From contig NZ_PYGA01000012.1 of NCBI RefSeq assembly GCF_003014485.1, positions 62,001 through 126,000 of the forward strand: a stretch of 64,000 bases of DNA, read 5' to 3'. Every line of letters starts with the position of its first letter. Position 1 is the first letter of the stretch. The translations under genes and the position numbers were made by a program. Shown piece by piece: positions 1 through 8,187 of the stretch. The notes beneath the pieces were generated by a model. It made no database searches, had not been told where the DNA came from, and saw only the letters and a list, made by a program, of their open reading frames with translations. Source of the stretch: Murinocardiopsis flavida. GTDB taxonomy: Bacteria > Actinomycetota > Actinomycetes > Streptosporangiales > Streptosporangiaceae.

Positions 1-396
1 GAGTGATCGTTCCCGGCGATCGTCGGTGGCGTCGTTGCTGAGGAAGGCGATCAGGTGGCGGCTGTCGTGGTGGAACAGGGCGTGCGCGGCGTCCATACCC
101 GCAGTCCCGCCGAAGGCGTGGACCTCTGGTTCGTAGATGTCGCCGTGCCAGTCGAAGCCGTCGGTAAGCAAGGGGAATAGGGGGTCAGCGCCCGTGGTCG
201 GATCGTGGTCGGCGCCGTCGGCGATCCGGTAGCGGATCCGCCAGGGCCCCTTGCGGATGAAGAACCAGGAGGCGACCAGGCGCTCGGCGTCAGCGGTGGC
301 GAAGGCACGGGCAAGGTGGTCGACGGCGTGGTGCTCCCGCTGCTGCCGGTCGAAGCCGGGATAGGTGATGTTCACCTGTGTCCAGGGTGTGCGCAT
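1..396 (-). CDS. Stand-alone LanB C-terminal (thiopeptide-type bacteriocin biosynthesis) protein, partial
   Basis: Open reading frame entering from the left window edge, so the C-terminus is missing; 132 codons are visible from an ATG at 396. The protein contains WFFIRKGPWRIRYR and YEPEVHAFGG, which match the SpaB_C / thiopeptide-type bacteriocin biosynthesis domain. In full LanB enzymes this domain eliminates glutamate from glutamylated Ser/Thr. As a separate protein it is a regular companion of FxLD-type lanthipeptide loci. It is the presumed last gene of the lanthipeptide operon but is now separated from lanC by the IS110 element. It has its own AAAGG about 11 bases before the ATG. Family confidence is good; its exact role beside the full-length LanB, which already has this domain, is not known from sequence. 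Confidence 0.82.
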   Translation of the reverse strand, partial: MRTPWTQVNITYPGFDRQQREHHAVDHLARAFATADAERLVASWFFIRKGPWRIRYRIADGADHDPTTGADPLFPLLTDGFDWHGDIYEPEVHAFGGTAGMDAAHALFHHDSRHLIAFLSNDATDDRRERSL

Positions 397-443
397 GGTG
401 GTCCCTACCTTTCTCTTGGGAGTTCGTTCCTGACCGTCCGTAG

Positions 444-543
444 GGTCGGGAGAACCCCAGGAGCGCCAGGTATGGCTGTCATGGTGTTGTCACCTGGGTG
501 GCTGGAAAGGATTGGCCGCCTGGCGCTCCACGACGACCCGACC
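444..543 (+). ncRNA. Candidate IS110 bridge RNA (structured 5' non-coding region)
   Basis: Nested inverted repeats: an outer stem GGTCGGG (444-450) with CCCGACC (537-543), then an 11-bp perfect stem GGAGCGCCAGG (460-470) with CCTGGCGCTCC (519-529), enclosing a large loop with a small hairpin (GGTG-TTGT-CACC). It lies about 95 bases before the transposase start. IS110-group elements are known to encode a bridge RNA in this position that pairs with target and donor DNA. The fold and position are seen; the function is inferred. A further small stem lies at 582-597. Confidence 0.5.
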
Positions 544-638
544 GCTGATTGGGATACGCGAACAGATCGCTGTGTAGGGACACGACGGTGCGGTCGTCGT
601 CTGGGACTCCCATGTGGACTATGACGACGGAGGAGCCG

Positions 639-1838
639 ATGCCCCAGCTCTGGGCCGGTGTGGACGCGGGCAAGACCCACCACCACTGCACGGTGATCGA
701 CACCGACGGCAAGCGGCTGCTGTCGAAGAAGGTCGCCAATGACGAGGGCGAGATCCTCGATCTGATCGCCGAGGTCAACACCCTGGGCGAGGGCGCACGG
801 TGGGCGATCGACCTCAACAGCGGGGGCGGCGCCCTGCTCATCACCGTGCTGCTCGACCACGGCCAGGACCTCGTCTACATCCCGGGCCGGACCGTGCACC
901 ACGCCTCCGGGGCCTACCGGGGCGACGGCAAGACCGATGCCAAGGACGCCTTCGTCATCGCCGACCAGGCGAGGATGCGCCGCGACCTGCACCCGATCGC
1001 GTCCTTCGACGAGATCGCCGCGGACCTGCGCATCCTCACCGCCCGGCGCACCGACCTGGCCTGTGACCGCACCCGGGCCATCAACCGGCTGCGCGACCAG
1101 CTCCTGGGCTACTTCCCCGCCCTGGAACGCGCCTTCGACTACAGCGCCTCCAAGGCGGCTCTGGTGCTGTTGACCGGCTACCGGACCCCCCGCGCACTGC
1201 GCAGGATGGGCAGGGACCGCCTGGAAACCTGGTTGCGTTCGCGTAAGGTCCGCAACGCCGCTCACGTCGCTGAGGCCGCGATCGAGGCCGCCCAGGCCCA
1301 GCGCACCACCGTGAGGGGCGAGAAAGCCGCCGCCGCGGTGGTCGAGCGCCTGGCCAAGGAGGTGATCGCCCTCGACGCCGAACTCGCCGAGGCCGACGCG
1401 GCCATCGAGGGCCGGTTTCGCGAGCACCGACACGCTGGGGTGATCACAAGCCTGCCCGGCATCGGCACCCTGCTGGGTGCGGAGTTCATCGCCGCCACCG
1501 GCGGTGACATGGCCGCGTTCGGCAGTGCGGACCGGCTGGCCGGCGTCGCGGGGGTCGCACCCGTGCCTCGGGATTCGGGCAGGATCAGCGGCAACTTGCG
1601 CCGGCCCAAGCACTACAGCCGTCGTCTGCTGCGGGTGTTCTACATGTCCGCGCAGGTCAGCATCCGTTGTTGCCCGGCCTCGAAGGCGTTCTACGAGCGC
1701 AAGCGGGCCGAGGGGAAACGCCATGTCCAAGCCGTGCTCGCGTTGGCCCGTCGCCGGGTGAATGTGCTCTGGGCGATGCTGCGCGAGGAGCGGCCCTACG
1801 CGGCGGTTCCTCCTGCGAAGCTGGCCGCGGTCGCCTGA
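639..1838 (+). CDS. IS110-family transposase (DEDD recombinase)
   Basis: 399 residues, the usual length for this family. The N-terminal RuvC-like DEDD domain starts with WAGVDAGKTHHH, and DGKTDAKDAFVIA lies near residue 110. The C-terminal Tnp_20 domain has ITSLPGIGTLLG followed by DSGRISGNLRRPKHYSR, which contains the catalytic serine region. The start at 639 is chosen because GGAGGAG ends four bases before it; an in-frame ATG at 621 is possible. The enzyme excises and integrates the element, probably guided by RNA from the structured region upstream. The frame is intact, so the element may still be active. Confidence 0.93.
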   Translation: MPQLWAGVDAGKTHHHCTVIDTDGKRLLSKKVANDEGEILDLIAEVNTLGEGARWAIDLNSGGGALLITVLLDHGQDLVYIPGRTVHHASGAYRGDGKTDAKDAFVIADQARMRRDLHPIASFDEIAADLRILTARRTDLACDRTRAINRLRDQLLGYFPALERAFDYSASKAALVLLTGYRTPRALRRMGRDRLETWLRSRKVRNAAHVAEAAIEAAQAQRTTVRGEKAAAAVVERLAKEVIALDAELAEADAAIEGRFREHRHAGVITSLPGIGTLLGAEFIAATGGDMAAFGSADRLAGVAGVAPVPRDSGRISGNLRRPKHYSRRLLRVFYMSAQVSIRCCPASKAFYERKRAEGKRHVQAVLALARRRVNVLWAMLREERPYAAVPPAKLAAVA

Positions 1839-1843
1839 ACCGT

Positions 1844-1879
1844 TCACGGTCCGTCACCGCTCCGGGTTGACAACCTCAT
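1844..1879 (-). pseudogene. Possible truncated gene start at the IS insertion point
   Basis: Sixteen bases after the lanC stop, an AAAGGA six bases before an ATG (1879) gives a very good initiation site, but only 11 codons follow before a stop. This is what remains if the next gene of the lanthipeptide operon was interrupted near its start by the IS110 element. The surviving downstream gene (start at 396) has its own ATG, so the alternative is that the IS brought this sequence. Short and weakly supported. Confidence 0.3.
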
Positions 1880-1894
1880 TGGGAATCCTTTCGG

Positions 1895-2974
1895 TCAGCA
1901 GAGCAGAAGGCAGGCGTCCCACGAGGTCTCGGTCCCGGCGGCGGCCAGCGCGGCGCCCGCCGCGCCGGTGAGCAAGCCCGCGGGACCGCCGTCGCTGACG
2001 GGGGCGGTGCGCTGGTGCAGGCTCGCCAGCGACGGGAACGCCATGGGTGTGAGGGCGTCTGCGGCCATGCGTCGCCCGGTCGCCAGAAGTCCCGCGGTTC
2101 CGTGGCACAGACCGGGGTCGATGAGCCGGGCCCGTTGCGCGGGGTCGTTCACGCAGCCGGAGAACGCGTTCTCGGCGGTGCGTCGGCGGGCGGTGTCGCC
2201 GAGGGAGCGGCCGGCGAGCTGCTGGACGCGGGCGATGCCCGGGGTTCCGTAGCACCAGGACGGCCGCAGCGGACCGGGCTGGGCGGACTCGGCGCGGTCG
2301 AGTTCGGTAGTGGTGAGGGTCTGTGGCCACCATGGGGCGCCGTCGCCGGTATGGCGCTGCCAGTCGTCCAACCAGCGCAGGATCCGGATGATCGCTTCGG
2401 CGTGGCCCTCGACCCGGATGCCGTCGAGGTGCGTGAGCGCCAAAAGGGCGAGCGGGCCGGTGATGCCGTGGGCGATGCCGTGGTTGCCGTGGCCTCCGGC
2501 CGCGGCGGGCCGGTCGCGTCCGGGGCCGTGCCGGCACCACCAGCCGGGCAGTGCGCCGAGGGGTTCGGTGAGGCGGACCAGGTAGGTCAGCACGTCGCCG
2601 AGCAGGTCGGGATCACCGGTGCGGCGCAGGACGACGCCGAGTCCGGTGAGCCCGCTAATGAGGTCGTATTCGGCGTAGGACGGTCGGTGGCGCTGGTCGA
2701 TGCGGCGGTGGGCGGCGTCCAGGCGGCGGCGCGTCACCGTTGCGGTCCCCGCGGCGGCGGTGGCCTTCGCCTTGGCGAGTCCCGGCTGATCACACGTGCC
2801 GAGGACGAAGGAGAGGGCGGGAGCGCCGTAGTAGAGGCCGGCGCCCTCGGCGGTGCTGACGCCGCCGGCGACGGCCTGTTCCAGCATCGCGAACACCGCA
2901 CCGGTGTTGCCGGTTTCCATATGGAGGAGCGCGATCCCCGCTGCTCCCTCGGCGAGGCACTGCCCTGCCGTCAT
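1895..2974 (-). CDS. LanC-like lanthionine cyclase
   Basis: 359 residues from an ATG at 2974 that overlaps the LanB stop as ATGA, so the two are translationally coupled. LanC hallmarks are present in order: HGNHGIAHG (active-site His region), WCYGTPG and LCHGTAG (two Cys and one His as zinc ligands). The enzyme activates cysteine thiols of the precursor and adds them to dehydroalanine or dehydrobutyrine to close (methyl)lanthionine rings. An open frame extends further upstream but overlaps LanB and has no cyclase character there. All zinc ligands are intact, so it should be active; it acts in the cytoplasm on the 47-residue precursor of this operon. Confidence 0.92.
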   Translation of the reverse strand: MTAGQCLAEGAAGIALLHMETGNTGAVFAMLEQAVAGGVSTAEGAGLYYGAPALSFVLGTCDQPGLAKAKATAAAGTATVTRRRLDAAHRRIDQRHRPSYAEYDLISGLTGLGVVLRRTGDPDLLGDVLTYLVRLTEPLGALPGWWCRHGPGRDRPAAAGGHGNHGIAHGITGPLALLALTHLDGIRVEGHAEAIIRILRWLDDWQRHTGDGAPWWPQTLTTTELDRAESAQPGPLRPSWCYGTPGIARVQQLAGRSLGDTARRRTAENAFSGCVNDPAQRARLIDPGLCHGTAGLLATGRRMAADALTPMAFPSLASLHQRTAPVSDGGPAGLLTGAAGAALAAAGTETSWDACLLLC

Positions 2975-5718
2975 GACGCCCTGCCCATCAGGCCGGTTCG
3001 GGCGGCGGCGCGGGCCAGACGCAGGCAGTGCCGTTCGGACGCGGTGTCGACGCCGATCATGCGGGCGTGGTGCAGATGCAAGAGATCGGCCAGGAGTTGG
3101 TCGATGTCCAGACCGTCGTGTTCGGCGAGGGCGCGGTAGGCGGTCAGCGCCGAGGCCAGTACCTCGTCTCCGCAGGGGTGGCAGGCTTGGGTCGCCTGAG
3201 CGGGCTCCAGGCGGGGCCCACTGCGGTGGGGCACGTGGTCGGAGAGCCAGCGCGCTCCGTCGCCGGTGAAGGCGTGCGCGATGGCGATCATTGCGGCGGC
3301 CGTTGCGACCTGCCGATCCCCGGCCAGGCGCCGGAGGACGAAGCGGGAGTCGGCGGCGAACACCTGCTCGGCCGCAGCGAGGGTTGGCCCGGTGCCGTAG
3401 CGGGCCTCGGGCCGGTAGGTGGCCAGTGTGTAGTCGGCCAGCAGGCCCTCGTCCGCCAGCCGTTCCGCACCCCCGGCGAGGTCGCGGGCTGTGTCGGCGA
3501 ACGGGGCGGTGCCATGCAGGGGAATCCGTAGCCGCAGGTGCGGTTCGGGATCGGGGTAGCGCAGGAACCACCACCCCGCAGGGAGGTCGGGGATGCGGTC
3601 CAGGCAGGCGAGGATCTGCTCAGTGTGGCCGTAGAAGCGGGCGTCCAGCCACGGGGAACGGCCGGGGAGGTGCTGGACCGAGCCCGCGGGGCGCACCTTG
3701 CGGGTGGGCGGTTGGTGGCGCGGTGGGGTGCGGGCGAGGGTGAGCAGGAGCTCGGCCGGTCTGGCATCGATCCAGCCGGGCATCCCAGGGGCTTCGGTGA
3801 GGACGGCGCCGCTGTGCCGGTCGAGGTGGCTGCGCAGCACTGCGAGATGGGCGTTCTCGTCCAGGTCGAGACGCAGCCTAACGTCGTCGTCGCCGATCAG
3901 CACCGCGCGTGGGATCCGGAGGCGTTGGCGGCGTCGCTGCCAGACGTCCAGCCACTGCCGCCACGGCGCGGTGCGGGCGGGCAGCGCTGACTGGGGAATC
4001 CTCCAGCGGGCCGGGTGCAGGATGGAGCGGCCCCGCCGGATCCGGGGCAGGAACGGCAGCGCCTGGGCGTGCCCCCAGTCGAACCGTGCGCAGGGCGCCG
4101 TCCAGGCGGTCCAGATCTCGGTGAGGAACCGGATGAGCGGCTGCTGGGAGTCGGGCAGGGACACGCAGTTGAACAGCAGCGGTTCGACCGGGCGTCCGGT
4201 GGCCAGCGATATCAGCCAGAGCCGGCGGCCGTCACCGGTCACCGCCAAGTCCTTCACCGTCACCGCGGGATCGGGGTGCAGGTCGCCGACAGGCAGGATG
4301 GGCAGGAGTTCGGGGGTGCGGGCAACGGTGGCCAGCCGGGCATTTAGCGGAGGCCCGGACACCTGCACGGTGTCCGCGTCGGGCAGGGCGGTCGGCAGGC
4401 CACCGTAGACGCGGCGGAACCGGTCCAGTTCGTCAGGGGTGAGCAGGTGCAGGAACCGGGCGGCCGCCACGCCTGCGTGGCGGGCCCCGCTCACCACCGT
4501 CAGCGTGAACGCGCCTCGATCGAGGTCGCGGGGCGTTGCGGCGGCGAGGGTGAACCTCAGTTCGGTATGCGGGATCGGCGGCCGCTCATCGTCGCCGCGC
4601 AGCGAGGCGATCAGCGCGTCATCGAGGACCACTTCGGTGCAGCCCTCAAGGACAGCCTGCTGGGCGAGCGCGGCGAGCCGGGCGTCGCGGTCGGTGAAAG
4701 TGGACTGAGCACGGCGGGTCGCGCCCCGGTAGCCGCCCGGGTATCCCAGGACGGTGAGGACCTCGCGCAGGGGCACGGCCGCGCCCGGCCCCCACCGCTC
4801 GATGAACGCGCGGTGGTAGTCCGACCATCCGGGCAGATGCGGCGCGAGGGCGACGAGTGCGCCTGCGGCGTCCTGGGCCTCGTGGAGCACGGCGGGTGGC
4901 ACGGTGACCGAGCAGTCGATCCGCTGGTCGATCGCGGCCTCGTCCTCGGGGGCGGGTGGGTCGATGTGGCGGGCGAGGTAGGCGGCCGGGCCGGTGGCGG
5001 TCATCGGTGGCCGGATCGCCGACAGCAGCACACCCGCGTCCACCAGTGCGGCCAGCAGCTTCTCGGCCGCTGCGTGGTCGAGGGCCGATTCCGCGGCCAC
5101 CGCCGCCGCCAGCTCCGTGAACGGGATCGCAGCGTCGGCCGCTCCGAGTGCGACCCGAATCGGTTCGGTCAGGTCGATCTCGACATCGCAGACCCGTCCG
5201 TCCTGGACCCGGGCGCACGGCAGGACCCACGTTGCGCCGCGTGCGTATCCCAGTGCGTTCGTCGCTACCGCGACGGTGCGCAGCGTCGCCGGGTCCCGCT
5301 CGGCCACCATCGCGCATTCGCTGATCGCACCCTCATCCGGGCGGGCGACCTCCTGGTGGCGATCCTCCCAGCGAACGACCGCGCGGGGGCCGAATTCGAC
5401 CGGCGCAACCCCGGCGAACCTGCCGAAGGGGGTCGCGCGGGTCGTCCACCGCAGCAGGTAGCGGACCGTGGCCTCCACCAGGCGTCGTCGCCTGCGTGCC
5501 TTCATCTGCCCACCGGCGAGTGCGCGCGTGATCTGGGCGGCCAAGGGCGGGGCGGCGTGCCCGAGGGCGGCGGCGAATCCCGGCAGCGCCCACGCTTCAT
5601 CGAGCCATGTCATCCACTCCTCGGTCCGGTCCACGGTCAGGTCGGGCCATGCGGGAAGCGTCAGGTCCCGGGGGTAGGAAGCGGCCCTGATCAACGCCGC
5701 ATCCGCCGCGTGGTACAT
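2971..5718 (-). CDS. Class I lanthipeptide dehydratase (LanB)
   Basis: 915 residues. The N-terminal glutamylation domain carries RWTTRATPFGRFAGV near residue 90-104, the standard LanB signature. The C-terminal 228 residues (from SPWLDARFYGH) form the SpaB_C elimination domain, so both halves are in one chain. The enzyme glutamylates Ser/Thr of the precursor core using glutamyl-tRNA and eliminates to dehydro residues. The ATG at 5718 is chosen because GGAG lies six bases ahead; the frame is open further upstream but would run into the precursor gene. The gap to the precursor stop is 80 bases. Coupled to lanC by ATGA. Confidence 0.93.
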   Translation of the reverse strand: MYHAADAALIRAASYPRDLTLPAWPDLTVDRTEEWMTWLDEAWALPGFAAALGHAAPPLAAQITRALAGGQMKARRRRRLVEATVRYLLRWTTRATPFGRFAGVAPVEFGPRAVVRWEDRHQEVARPDEGAISECAMVAERDPATLRTVAVATNALGYARGATWVLPCARVQDGRVCDVEIDLTEPIRVALGAADAAIPFTELAAAVAAESALDHAAAEKLLAALVDAGVLLSAIRPPMTATGPAAYLARHIDPPAPEDEAAIDQRIDCSVTVPPAVLHEAQDAAGALVALAPHLPGWSDYHRAFIERWGPGAAVPLREVLTVLGYPGGYRGATRRAQSTFTDRDARLAALAQQAVLEGCTEVVLDDALIASLRGDDERPPIPHTELRFTLAAATPRDLDRGAFTLTVVSGARHAGVAAARFLHLLTPDELDRFRRVYGGLPTALPDADTVQVSGPPLNARLATVARTPELLPILPVGDLHPDPAVTVKDLAVTGDGRRLWLISLATGRPVEPLLFNCVSLPDSQQPLIRFLTEIWTAWTAPCARFDWGHAQALPFLPRIRRGRSILHPARWRIPQSALPARTAPWRQWLDVWQRRRQRLRIPRAVLIGDDDVRLRLDLDENAHLAVLRSHLDRHSGAVLTEAPGMPGWIDARPAELLLTLARTPPRHQPPTRKVRPAGSVQHLPGRSPWLDARFYGHTEQILACLDRIPDLPAGWWFLRYPDPEPHLRLRIPLHGTAPFADTARDLAGGAERLADEGLLADYTLATYRPEARYGTGPTLAAAEQVFAADSRFVLRRLAGDRQVATAAAMIAIAHAFTGDGARWLSDHVPHRSGPRLEPAQATQACHPCGDEVLASALTAYRALAEHDGLDIDQLLADLLHLHHARMIGVDTASERHCLRLARAAARTGLMGRAS

Positions 5719-5798
5719 CGCTGGCTCCACATTCGGGGCGGACAGACCGGTGAAGGCCCGGCCTTGGGGCGGCCGGGCCCGATCGGGTGCGCAGGCCC

Positions 5799-5942
5799 CT
5801 AGCTGCCGTCGCCGGTGCAGGCGTCCGAGCCGGTGTTTCCCGACCCGCAGCCGTCGTCGGTACTCGTGGCGAAACCACCGGCAGCGGGCCCGACGTCGAC
5901 CAGGCGCAGGTTCAGCTCGTATTCCTTTTCTTTGGGGTCCAT
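5799..5942 (-). CDS. FxLD-type lanthipeptide precursor peptide
   Basis: 47 residues. The leader begins MDPKEKEYELNLRLVDVGP; YELN occupies the place of the FxLD motif that names the family. The core resembles FxLD peptides through TDDGCGS and SDACTG: two cysteines (32 and 42) and eight Ser/Thr from residue 26 onward, enough for two lanthionine or methyllanthionine rings. The ATG overlaps the methyltransferase stop as TGATG, so it is coupled to that gene and sits between the methyltransferase and lanB. Asp residues next to Gly and Ala in the core are plausible sites for the methyltransferase. No transporter or leader protease is seen nearby. Confidence 0.85.
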   Translation of the reverse strand: MDPKEKEYELNLRLVDVGPAAGGFATSTDDGCGSGNTGSDACTGDGS

Positions 5943-7192
5943 CAGGGGGTTCCCTTCTCATCGGAGGTGAAGGCCAGGACAAGGCGGGTGTGCCGCTTGT
6001 CCACTACAGTCCCCTCCGGCAACTCGCCGTCGGGGGTCTGCGCGGGAAGGACGTGCAGAACCGGGGAGGGGCAGCCCGCGTCCACCCATGCGCGCATGTG
6101 CTCGACCATCTGTCCGGCCGCCGCTTTGGCCTGCGGGCCGTGGGCGTAGGCACCCAGATCCAAACGCCGGTCGGCCCACCGCAGCTTCGACCGGTAGGCG
6201 AAGGCGCCGTCGTGGACCGCGGCCGGGGTGCCAAACCGCCACGCCGGCGCGACGGTGCCGGACTCGACGGCCTCCGCCTGCGCCGACAGCACCACGAACT
6301 CCGTCGCCTCGCGCGCAAGGCGGGCGGCCAGCCACAGGTCCAGGTCGGACAGGACGGTTCGGGGAGCCAGGCTCATCCCGGCCCACGCCTCTTCGCGGGG
6401 TTCCATCAGGCGTTCGGCGACAACGGTGGCATCGACCTGCTGGCCCTCGTCCAGCCGCAGGTGGACACCGTCGGCAATGTCGACGTAGCGCATCGCGCGG
6501 GCTCCAGAGCCCTGGATGGAGACGAACCCGCACTGGCGGTGGCTCTCGCTCACTAGTCGGCTCCCCCGGCGTCGCAGCGCCCACGACCGGGTCAACCCGA
6601 ACGTGCGCACCGGCACCACCAGCACGCCGTCGTCGGTGAGCTGGTCGCGCCAGGCCGGCGGGACATCCCACGCGCCGGCCGTGACCACGATCAAGTCGTA
6701 TTGACGCCCCGGTGCGATCGGGTGCTCGGCGTCGGCGCACACCACGGTGACATCGCCATAGCCGGCTCGGTCAAGGCACGCTTCGCCGCGGTCGGTCACT
6801 TCGGGGTCGATATCGACGGTCGTGACCGATCCCGACGGGCCGACGAGTTCGCGCAGGAGCGCAGCGTTGTAGCCACCGCTACCGATCTCCAGCACGTGCC
6901 GGCCCGCCATGTCGCCGAGCGCCTCCGCCGCCTGGCCGAGCATCTCCGCGATCAGGAAAGGGTCCGAGACCGAGCTGATGGTCTCCTGGCCGCGCCGCTT
7001 CGTGGGGATCGCAGCGTTCGCATACGCCTGTTCCAGCGGGATTCCCGGGGCGAACAGGTCCCGGGGAACGCTCCTGAGCGCCGCCTCGACGTCGGGCCGC
7101 AGCGCCAAGCCCTTCGCCTTTTGCTCAGCGGCCAACCGATCGACCATCTCGTGACGAAGGCGCTCGCTACCGCCCACAACGTCAACGCGCAT
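5942..7192 (-). CDS. FxLD-system methyltransferase (protein-L-isoaspartate methyltransferase-like)
   Basis: 416 residues. The N-terminal half is a PIMT-like fold: PRDLFAP, ISSVSDPFLIAEMLGQ, then the SAM-binding VLEIGSGGYNAALL and VTTVDID (about residues 120-160). The C-terminal half is the extension typical of the lanthipeptide-linked version. Related enzymes (LanSA type) methylate an Asp in a lanthipeptide; the ester collapses to a succinimide and yields isoaspartate. The start at 7192 has GAGAGGA about ten bases upstream. First gene of the operon, overlapping the precursor by one base. The modified residue cannot be told from sequence. Confidence 0.88.
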   Translation of the reverse strand: MRVDVVGGSERLRHEMVDRLAAEQKAKGLALRPDVEAALRSVPRDLFAPGIPLEQAYANAAIPTKRRGQETISSVSDPFLIAEMLGQAAEALGDMAGRHVLEIGSGGYNAALLRELVGPSGSVTTVDIDPEVTDRGEACLDRAGYGDVTVVCADAEHPIAPGRQYDLIVVTAGAWDVPPAWRDQLTDDGVLVVPVRTFGLTRSWALRRRGSRLVSESHRQCGFVSIQGSGARAMRYVDIADGVHLRLDEGQQVDATVVAERLMEPREEAWAGMSLAPRTVLSDLDLWLAARLAREATEFVVLSAQAEAVESGTVAPAWRFGTPAAVHDGAFAYRSKLRWADRRLDLGAYAHGPQAKAAAGQMVEHMRAWVDAGCPSPVLHVLPAQTPDGELPEGTVVDKRHTRLVLAFTSDEKGTP

Positions 7193-7244
7193 ACAGGTGT
7201 CGTCCTCTCGAAAAAACCGGCATTGCGAACGGACACCGCGATGA

Positions 7245-7261
7245 GTGACGCCGTCCGTCAC
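7245..7261. promoter_or_regulatory. Small inverted repeat in the lanthipeptide promoter region
   Basis: GTGACG and CGTCAC separated by five bases, 53 bases before the methyltransferase start, in the only intergenic space before the operon. Possible operator for the adjacent XRE regulator. Short, and may occur by chance in GC-rich DNA. Confidence 0.3.
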
Positions 7262-7331
7262 CGGGCAGGGTCCGCCGTCACCCGAGATTGGCCGATGGTG
7301 AGGCGCGAGGGCCAGAAAGTTTCACGAGATT

Positions 7332-8180
7332 TCAGCGAAGCCGATTCCTGGCGTCCTCGATCAAGTCCCGGGCGGGCGCCCCGTAGACGGCCATGCCCCG
7401 CAGCATCCCGAAGATCTTCACGTAGAACGCGATCTGATCCTGGCGCCGGGTCCTCATCAGCCCGGTCCAGGTCTCGCTGCGCACCAGGCCCTCATCGAAG
7501 ATGTAGAAGCCTTCGCCCGGCCGGATGTGCCGCGCGGCAAGCGGCGGGATGATCCCGAACGCAACGTGCGGCATCCTCGTCACCTCGATCAGGAAGTCGA
7601 ACTGGCCGTTCATCACTGCGGGGCCGCCGACGCCGTGGTCCAGCGCTCCGGCCTCGATCACGAAAGAGTAGGTGTTCGCCCCGGTCGGCGCGGTGAGCAG
7701 CCGCTGCATCTCCAGTTTCGCCCGTGCCGCCGGCTCGACCTCGTGGGCCGGCCGACCGTGAACATAGGCGACGGTCGCCAGCCCGGCCGTCGCATAGCCG
7801 AGGGTCTGCACGATCCCGGGGATCACATTCGACTCATACACCCGCAGGAGACGGGTCTGCGTGTAGACATCGGTGCCACGCCCTTGGACGTGCACCATCC
7901 CTGCGCGCAGATTGCGGCGGTGCTCGGTCCACAACTGCTCGACTTCGCGGTGCGCGGCGATCAGTTCGGGGATCTGCGGGGCCGCAGTGCAGGCTTTCGC
8001 CCACGTCCGGATGTCGTCTTCGGTGGGATTCTGCCGTCCGTGCTCGATCCGGGAGATCTTCGCCGGTCGCAGCCCGGTCGCGGTGGCAAGCCCGCGGCCG
8101 GTCAATCCGGCGTCTTTGCGTAGTTCACGGAGCCGCCCGGCGAACTCCTGCCGGGCGGCCTCAGCCGATGAACCTGTCAT
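7332..8180 (-). CDS. XRE-family regulator with DUF5753 domain
   Basis: 282 residues. An N-terminal helix-turn-helix (about residues 10-65: FAGRLRELRKDAGLTGRGLA, then RPAKISRIEHGRQNP) is followed by the DUF5753 region (YESNVIPGIVQTLGYA, then FGIIPPLA). This is a common actinobacterial regulator class that pairs with small DUF397 or DUF6879 proteins. It starts seven bases after the DUF6879 gene stop and lies 140 bases upstream of the lanthipeptide operon in the same direction, so it is the likely local regulator. Its ligand is unknown. Confidence 0.88.
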   Translation of the reverse strand: MTGSSAEAARQEFAGRLRELRKDAGLTGRGLATATGLRPAKISRIEHGRQNPTEDDIRTWAKACTAAPQIPELIAAHREVEQLWTEHRRNLRAGMVHVQGRGTDVYTQTRLLRVYESNVIPGIVQTLGYATAGLATVAYVHGRPAHEVEPAARAKLEMQRLLTAPTGANTYSFVIEAGALDHGVGGPAVMNGQFDFLIEVTRMPHVAFGIIPPLAARHIRPGEGFYIFDEGLVRSETWTGLMRTRRQDQIAFYVKIFGMLRGMAVYGAPARDLIEDARNRLR

Positions 8181-8187
8181 TCGGGGA

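Larger units (their letters stand above)
421..1879 (+). mobile_element. IS110-family insertion sequence (ends approximate)
   Basis: An IS110-type transposase with about 220 bases of structured non-coding DNA upstream sits between lanC and the stand-alone LanB C-terminal gene, both on the opposite strand. IS110 elements lack terminal inverted repeats and make no long target duplication, so the ends cannot be read directly; the limits given are the largest interval between gene features. On the right, a well-placed ribosome site and ATG (1879, minus strand) lead into only 11 codons, which may be the target gene start interrupted by the element. Confidence 0.7.

Noticed and set aside
405-1847. 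480-codon open frame on the minus strand across the IS110 transposase
   Set aside because: Exact antisense of a well-supported transposase; high GC makes long antisense frames routine, and the protein shows no family motif.
2975-3574. Upstream extension of the LanC frame
   Set aside because: It lies inside lanB; cyclase sequence starts at the ATGA overlap.
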